Positions 15,109 through 18,992 of a DNA stretch of 18,992 bases are shown in pieces. Position numbers and translations under genes: made by a program. This stretch comes from Clostridiales bacterium (GTDB taxonomy: Bacteria > Bacillota > Clostridia > Oscillospirales > Acutalibacteraceae). Numbering within the stretch: position 1 is the first letter of the stretch; each line of letters starts with the position of its first letter. Location of the stretch: NCBI GenBank assembly GCA_012511005.1, contig JAAZGX010000148.1:1-18992 (forward strand). The letters are read 5' to 3'. The notes beneath the pieces were generated by a model. The model did no database searches and was not told the origin of the DNA. It was given only the letters and a program-made list of their open reading frames with translations.

Positions 15109-15122
15109 TATAATATATTATA
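15109..15122. repeat. 14-bp palindrome over the -10 box of the glycyl-radical operon
   Basis: TATAATATATTATA is a perfect palindrome that includes the minus-strand -10 box (15117-15122) and reaches the predicted transcript start near 15110. It could be an operator. In such AT-rich DNA a chance match is also likely. Confidence 0.35.
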
Positions 15123-15144
15123 CATAAATTATTAAAAAAAGCAA
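15117..15144 (-). promoter_or_regulatory. Promoter of the glycyl-radical operon
   Basis: On the minus strand TTGCTT (15144-15139) and a perfect TATAAT (15122-15117) are separated by 16 bases. Transcription would begin near 15110, leaving a leader of 21 to 36 bases depending on which TTG starts the activase. It is divergent from, and close to, the promoter of the hydrolase pair. Confidence 0.6.
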
Positions 15145-15207
15145 TATATAGAAAGCCGATTATGGAAGAATTATATAAAAAATATTATGTATTTTGCATT
15201 AAATTGC

Positions 15208-15236
15208 TTGTAAAAAATTAAAATATATGTTAAAAT
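15208..15236 (+). promoter_or_regulatory. Promoter of the tandem hydrolase genes
   Basis: TTGTAA (15208-15213), a 17-base spacer and TAAAAT (15231-15236), with an extended -10 TG at 15228-15229. Transcription would start near 15243, giving a leader of about 34 bases. A small inverted repeat ATTATT/AATAAT (15239-15244, 15251-15256) lies over the predicted start. Confidence 0.55.
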
Positions 15237-15276
15237 TTATTATTGAAATTAATAATGTGTATATGCGAGGTATTGT

Positions 15277-16833
15277 ATGGGCAGTAATTGTGGGTGCGGG
15301 CATTATCCAACGGTGATAGTACCCGGCATAGGTCAATCAAAAGTAGAATTACTTGACAATGAGGGTAAAAGGATAAAACTTGCATGGCCGCTTGATATTG
15401 ACAGTAAACGCTTGCTAAAAAGAATTTTGCCGTCCGCTCTCAAAATGATAGCACTAAGGGGCGACAGAGGCTTTTCGGATGTGCTTTATAAGGAATTGTG
15501 TGAGGCGTTTTCACCACTTGCCGCAAATACTGAAGGCATACCAAAAGCAAATTTACGGGTAGTTACATATAAAAACTCCGTAGGCGAAAGCAGCGACGAG
15601 GAAAGAAGATTTATATACCGTATGGTACCAATGGAGCAATTGTCTGAGGTTATAGGTGAGGACCATTTGTACTTTTTTGCTTACCATTCATTTGGTCAGC
15701 CGTATGAAACGGCTAAGGATTTAGACGAGTTTATACAAAATGTAAAGGCGAAAACGGGGCACGATAAAGTCAACCTTGTTCCCGTTAGTCTTGGCGGCTC
15801 AATATCTGTTGCGTATTTTGACGCGTATGGATATAAGGGTGACATTAACAGGGTGGCAAACTTTGTACCGGCAATAAACGGCACGAGTATTGTTGCGGAT
15901 GTGCTTGAAGATGAGTTATATCTTGATAACCCCAAGGAGCTTTTTGATTTTATACTGGACAGGAAAACAACGGAAAAAATTATTTCCTTTATGAAGGTAC
16001 TGCCAAAGGATATTGATAAAAAGATTACGCGCGCTGCCGTTTCGGCTCTCCGAGACTCTGTTTTACTCAATAGTCCCGCTATGTGGGCGGTAGTACCCCG
16101 TGAAAGATATGAGGCGCTTCGTGAAAAATATCTGTGTGACGGTAAACACGATGTTTTAAGGGCTAAGGCGGATAGATTTTACAAAGCGCAAAAAGATTAT
16201 GAAAAGCTGTTCCTTTTACAAAAAGAGCGTGGAGTTACATTCTTCACTATTTGCGGATTTGGCAAAAAACTTCTTCCGTTTATTAAGTCAAAAGACACAA
16301 ATTCTGACACGGTAATTGATTTAGCATCAGCGTCCCTTGGCGCCTACACCGCAGCAGACGGCGAAGTATTGCCTGAGGATTATAAACGAAAAACAACGCG
16401 CTGCGGTGACGAAAATCATAACCATATTTCACCGTGCCGCACGGTTGACGCCGGTGCGGGACTTTTCCCTGAAACAACATGGTATTTCTCCGGTCAAATT
16501 CATGACGATATTGCATACCACGATGTAGCACTGTCGCTTTGTTGTGAAATTCTTTCTAATAAAGAGTTTAAGGATGTATATTCAAATCCCCTATACCCCC
16601 AGTTTAACGGCTCACGCAACATAAAAGAGATTAAATACAAACTGCTGCCTAAAGCAAAAGAACTGTTAGAAATAAAGCTGCACGAGGATATTGAAGAAGA
16701 GCTTTTAAAGGCAATAGCTGAGTGTAACGAGCTTTTTACAAACACAATAGTAGAGGACAACACGCTTACGAAAAAAGCGACAGACCGCCTTGCCGCAACA
16801 ATACATGTTGCACAGGCAAGCTTATCAAAGTAA
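15277..16833 (+). CDS. LCAT-like alpha/beta hydrolase, no export signal (paralog A)
   Basis: 518 residues. The order PGIGQS (16-21, oxyanion-side loop), DHLYFFAYHSFG (129-140) and HDKVNLVPVSLGGS (162-175) matches the LCAT-like/lipase alpha/beta hydrolase fold, with Ser171 as nucleophile in a P-V-S-L-G-G elbow. Asp344 (NSD) is a candidate acid, and His381/His383 (NHNHISP) or His409 (GQIHD) are candidate bases. A Cys-rich start (C5, C7, H9) and Cys376 are also notable. There is no signal peptide or membrane helix, so it is predicted cytosolic. The SD CGAGG is at 15266-15270. It is followed after 43 bp by a larger paralog. The substrate is unknown; acyl esters or lipids are a family-based guess. 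Confidence 0.75.
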   Translation: MGSNCGCGHYPTVIVPGIGQSKVELLDNEGKRIKLAWPLDIDSKRLLKRILPSALKMIALRGDRGFSDVLYKELCEAFSPLAANTEGIPKANLRVVTYKNSVGESSDEERRFIYRMVPMEQLSEVIGEDHLYFFAYHSFGQPYETAKDLDEFIQNVKAKTGHDKVNLVPVSLGGSISVAYFDAYGYKGDINRVANFVPAINGTSIVADVLEDELYLDNPKELFDFILDRKTTEKIISFMKVLPKDIDKKITRAAVSALRDSVLLNSPAMWAVVPRERYEALREKYLCDGKHDVLRAKADRFYKAQKDYEKLFLLQKERGVTFFTICGFGKKLLPFIKSKDTNSDTVIDLASASLGAYTAADGEVLPEDYKRKTTRCGDENHNHISPCRTVDAGAGLFPETTWYFSGQIHDDIAYHDVALSLCCEILSNKEFKDVYSNPLYPQFNGSRNIKEIKYKLLPKAKELLEIKLHEDIEEELLKAIAECNELFTNTIVEDNTLTKKATDRLAATIHVAQASLSK

Positions 16834-16836
16834 CAT

Positions 16837-16852
16837 TCACCAAAAGCGGTGA
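16837..16852 (+). repeat. Small hairpin between the two hydrolase genes
   Basis: TCACC (16837-16841) and GGTGA (16848-16852) form a 5-bp stem with a 6-base loop just after the first stop codon. No T run follows, so read-through into the second gene is expected. Confidence 0.35.
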
Positions 16853-16876
16853 TAGTAAATATAAGGAGTGTAATTT

Positions 16877-18808
16877 ATGAATGTTTATCAGGAAATCTCG
16901 AAAACAATAGCTTCAATTCTTGCTGTCTTGTTTGCCTTTTTAAGTATTTTCGGAGTGTTAGGCAACAATTATGACGACGAGCAAGGCGCAACAATTACAT
17001 ACACTACATGGCAGGAGGATGTTGACGCGCTGCTTTCTATGTGCGGCGGCAGCCCTCTAACCTCTTGCGGCGGCACTTGTGAGCATGCACCATCTATTAT
17101 TATTCCCGGCATTGGTCAGTCAGAGTCCAATCTTTTGGACGAGAATAACGAGTTAGTTTACGATGCTAACGGCAAACCCGTTACGGGCTGGCCTTTGTAC
17201 ATTAATGCGGACGAACTTATAGAAGAGCTTGCCGCTCCTCTTGTAACGGCTATTGCCACACAAAAGGATAATGGCTTTACTGATTTTGCATCAAAAACTA
17301 TTGCAAACGCACTCAGAGTTAATGCAATAGGGCTTGACGGTCTTCCCGTAAACAATGTTCACATCACAAAGTATTATAAGAGCCTTGCTTTATGCGATGA
17401 AACGGAAAGAAAGTTCATTATGAACACTATTCCGATAAAAGGCTATGCCGAAGAAGCAGGGGACGACCACCTTTATTTCTTTGCATATAACAGCTTTGGG
17501 GATGTAATTGGTATTGCAGAGGAGCTTTTCGCATACATACAAATGGTAAAAGCCCAAACGGGTCACGACAAAGTCAACATTGTTCCAATCAGCCTTGGCG
17601 GTACGGTGTTTAACGCGCTTTTAGAAATTCATCCGGAGGTTGCAGACGACCTTGAAAGAGTTATATGCATAGTACCCGCGCTTGACGGCTCAAAAATTGT
17701 CAGTGATGTTTATAACAAAGAATTAAGCCTTGAGGATGAAATGCTTTATAGTGAACTGTTCCCGTCGTTAATGCCGGACGATTACACGGCATATGTTATA
17801 AACCTTGCTATACGCGCCCTGCCAAAGCAGGTAGTTCTTGATTTGCTTGATAAAACTATTGATGAGCTGCTTGACCTTGTCCTCATTAATTGCACAACCA
17901 TGTGGGCATTAGTAGCAAGTGAGGATTATCCGGCGCTTGCGGCAAAATATTTAAGTGACAGTGACCATGATTACATAAGAGAGAGAACGGCTCTTTATTA
18001 TCAATCACAGCTTAACAGTAAGGACAATATACTTACCCTTCAATCAAAAGGCGTTGAGGTATTTAACATTGTTGACTACGGCGTGCCGCTTATCTCGCTT
18101 GTCCGTTCACACAAGGATTATAATGCGGACGGTATTATACATATAGACTCAACAGGTATGGGTGCATACACATGTGTTGCAAACGAAACGCTTGGTGATG
18201 ACTATGTAAGTGTTGGCGCAAACTGCACAAACCCGTCTCATAACCACATTTCACCTGACGGAACGCTTGACGCTTCAACATCAATAATTCCTGAGCATTC
18301 ATTTTATTTCTATGAGCAAAATCATGAATCTACCGCAAGAAACAACATTATAATGAACCTTGCAATAGATTTGTTGATAGATAAATCCATAACAGACATT
18401 TACTCGGATTCAAGATATCCGCAATTTATGTATGCAAGAAATACAAGAGGATTTTTTGAAAATGAAGTTCCTGCGGCAGAAGAAATAATCTTGCAATCGT
18501 ATTTGTATGATTACCAGCTCGTTTATGATACACAGACGGCTCTTGACAGAGCATATTATATGGAGCAAAATGGCTTTGTTACAACACAGGAAGTAAACGA
18601 AATTAAGGATGAAATTTATGACTGCCTTGTAAGAGCCGGCATAAAAGAAGAAAAATCAAATGATGATGAAGATATGGAAAAATATCTGTATATGCTTCTT
18701 AAAGCGGCAAGTGACGGTGTTTATGACTACTACGGACCTATTGGTTTTTCAGATTTTGGTCAAGCAGAAATCTGGGCAATTTTAGACGCTTATAAGACAA
18801 TGAAATAA
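16877..18808 (+). CDS. Membrane-anchored LCAT-like alpha/beta hydrolase (paralog B)
   Basis: 643 residues. Residues about 10-29 are a hydrophobic helix with a short polar start, acting as signal anchor or uncleaved signal. A linker leads to a Cys-rich patch (C56, C64, C68, H70) and then the same core as the preceding gene: PGIGQS (77-82), DDHLYFFAYNSFG (196-208), HDKVNIVPISLGG (230-242, nucleophile Ser239), Asp418 (NAD), HNHISP (455-460) with Cys450 before it, and QNH (481-483). An acidic helical C-terminal extension of roughly 100 residues (about 540-643) exceeds paralog A. The catalytic part is predicted outside the membrane. AAGGAG at 16863-16868 supports the ATG. A terminator follows, so the two genes form a closed unit. 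Confidence 0.77.
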   Translation: MNVYQEISKTIASILAVLFAFLSIFGVLGNNYDDEQGATITYTTWQEDVDALLSMCGGSPLTSCGGTCEHAPSIIIPGIGQSESNLLDENNELVYDANGKPVTGWPLYINADELIEELAAPLVTAIATQKDNGFTDFASKTIANALRVNAIGLDGLPVNNVHITKYYKSLALCDETERKFIMNTIPIKGYAEEAGDDHLYFFAYNSFGDVIGIAEELFAYIQMVKAQTGHDKVNIVPISLGGTVFNALLEIHPEVADDLERVICIVPALDGSKIVSDVYNKELSLEDEMLYSELFPSLMPDDYTAYVINLAIRALPKQVVLDLLDKTIDELLDLVLINCTTMWALVASEDYPALAAKYLSDSDHDYIRERTALYYQSQLNSKDNILTLQSKGVEVFNIVDYGVPLISLVRSHKDYNADGIIHIDSTGMGAYTCVANETLGDDYVSVGANCTNPSHNHISPDGTLDASTSIIPEHSFYFYEQNHESTARNNIIMNLAIDLLIDKSITDIYSDSRYPQFMYARNTRGFFENEVPAAEEIILQSYLYDYQLVYDTQTALDRAYYMEQNGFVTTQEVNEIKDEIYDCLVRAGIKEEKSNDDEDMEKYLYMLLKAASDGVYDYYGPIGFSDFGQAEIWAILDAYKTMK

Positions 18809-18836
18809 AACTTTATACTTTTTCATAGGAAAACAG

Positions 18837-18871
18837 GCGGTAAGGTCATTGATTGACATTACCGCTTTTTT
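18837..18871 (+). terminator. Rho-independent terminator after the hydrolase pair
   Basis: GCGGTAA (18837-18843) pairs with TTACCGC (18859-18865), and GTCA/TGAC (18845-18848 with 18854-18857) continues the stem past one mismatch. Six T follow (18866-18871). Confidence 0.88.
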
Positions 18872-18877
18872 CTATTG

Positions 18878-18905
18878 TTGACATTTAGAGCAAGCCTTGT
18901 ATAAT
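18878..18905 (+). promoter_or_regulatory. Housekeeping promoter for the last gene
   Basis: Perfect TTGACA (18878-18883) and perfect TATAAT (18900-18905) with a 16-base spacer. Transcription would start near 18912. Confidence 0.8.
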
Positions 18906-18944
18906 TAAGTTATAGGATAAACAATGTTAAAAAGGATGGTTTTG

Positions 18945-18992
18945 TTGAAAAAGGAAAACGCTTCTGAATACACGGTTCATTCCGGTCACCGC
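18945..18992 (+). CDS. Start of a gene, probably RadC/JAB-domain protein (partial)
   Basis: Only about 16 codons are in the window; the gene continues past the edge. From the TTG at 18945 the protein reads KKENASEYTVHSGHR. An H-x-GHR motif a few residues from the start is characteristic of RadC-family proteins (UPF0758, JAB/MPN domain), which usually continue with R-x-R/L-R. The TTG is preferred because AAGGA (18932-18936) stands 8 bases upstream; in-frame ATGs at 18924 and 18936 have poorer spacing or lie too near the predicted transcript start. The identity rests on a very short stretch. Confidence 0.45.
   Translation, partial: MKKENASEYTVHSGHR

Overview
The window looks like chromosomal DNA of an anaerobic, endospore-forming, low-GC Firmicute of the class Clostridia. 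The reasons are the dipicolinate synthase pair (spore core DPA), a sigma-K-type promoter in front of it, a SigH-like sigma factor, a clostridial MurC, a glycyl radical enzyme with its activase (strictly anaerobic chemistry), AT-rich spacers with strong Shine-Dalgarno sites, and several TTG starts. Species cannot be named from the sequence. I see no insertion sequence, prophage, CRISPR array, intact tRNA or rRNA, and no gene-free stretch longer than 300 bases.

Layout. 1-199: a terminator from an upstream gene, then an AT-rich leader with nested inverted repeats. 200-1267 (+): a YhhN/TMEM86-like membrane protein and a small exported single-pass protein. 2698-1257 (-): dpaA-dpaB, overlapping by ATGA, read from a candidate sigma-K promoter. 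2897-7610 (+): murC, a Gph-like HAD phosphatase, a flavodoxin-fold FMN protein with a Cys cluster, a phosphoglucomutase/phosphomannomutase and a small two-helix membrane protein whose gene holds a 15-bp hairpin. 7713-8674 (+): a SigH-like sigma factor with its own promoter, then a double zinc-ribbon protein whose leader contains a tRNA-shaped element lacking most of an anticodon arm; a strong terminator ends this block.

15089-8754 (-): a five-gene operon made of a radical-SAM glycyl-radical activase, a divergent glycyl radical enzyme, an FGGY sugar kinase of sedoheptulokinase type, a class I mannose-6-phosphate-isomerase-like protein and a helical TPR-like protein. The gene set points to fermentation of an unusual sugar or sugar derivative through a phosphorylated intermediate, with a radical C-O bond cleavage or dehydration step. 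The substrate cannot be read from the sequence. This is the strongest candidate here for an undescribed system.

15277-18808 (+): transcribed divergently from that operon, two tandem paralogous LCAT-like alpha/beta hydrolases, one without any export signal and one with an N-terminal membrane anchor. A terminator follows, then a near-ideal promoter and the first codons of a gene that looks like radC, cut by the window edge.
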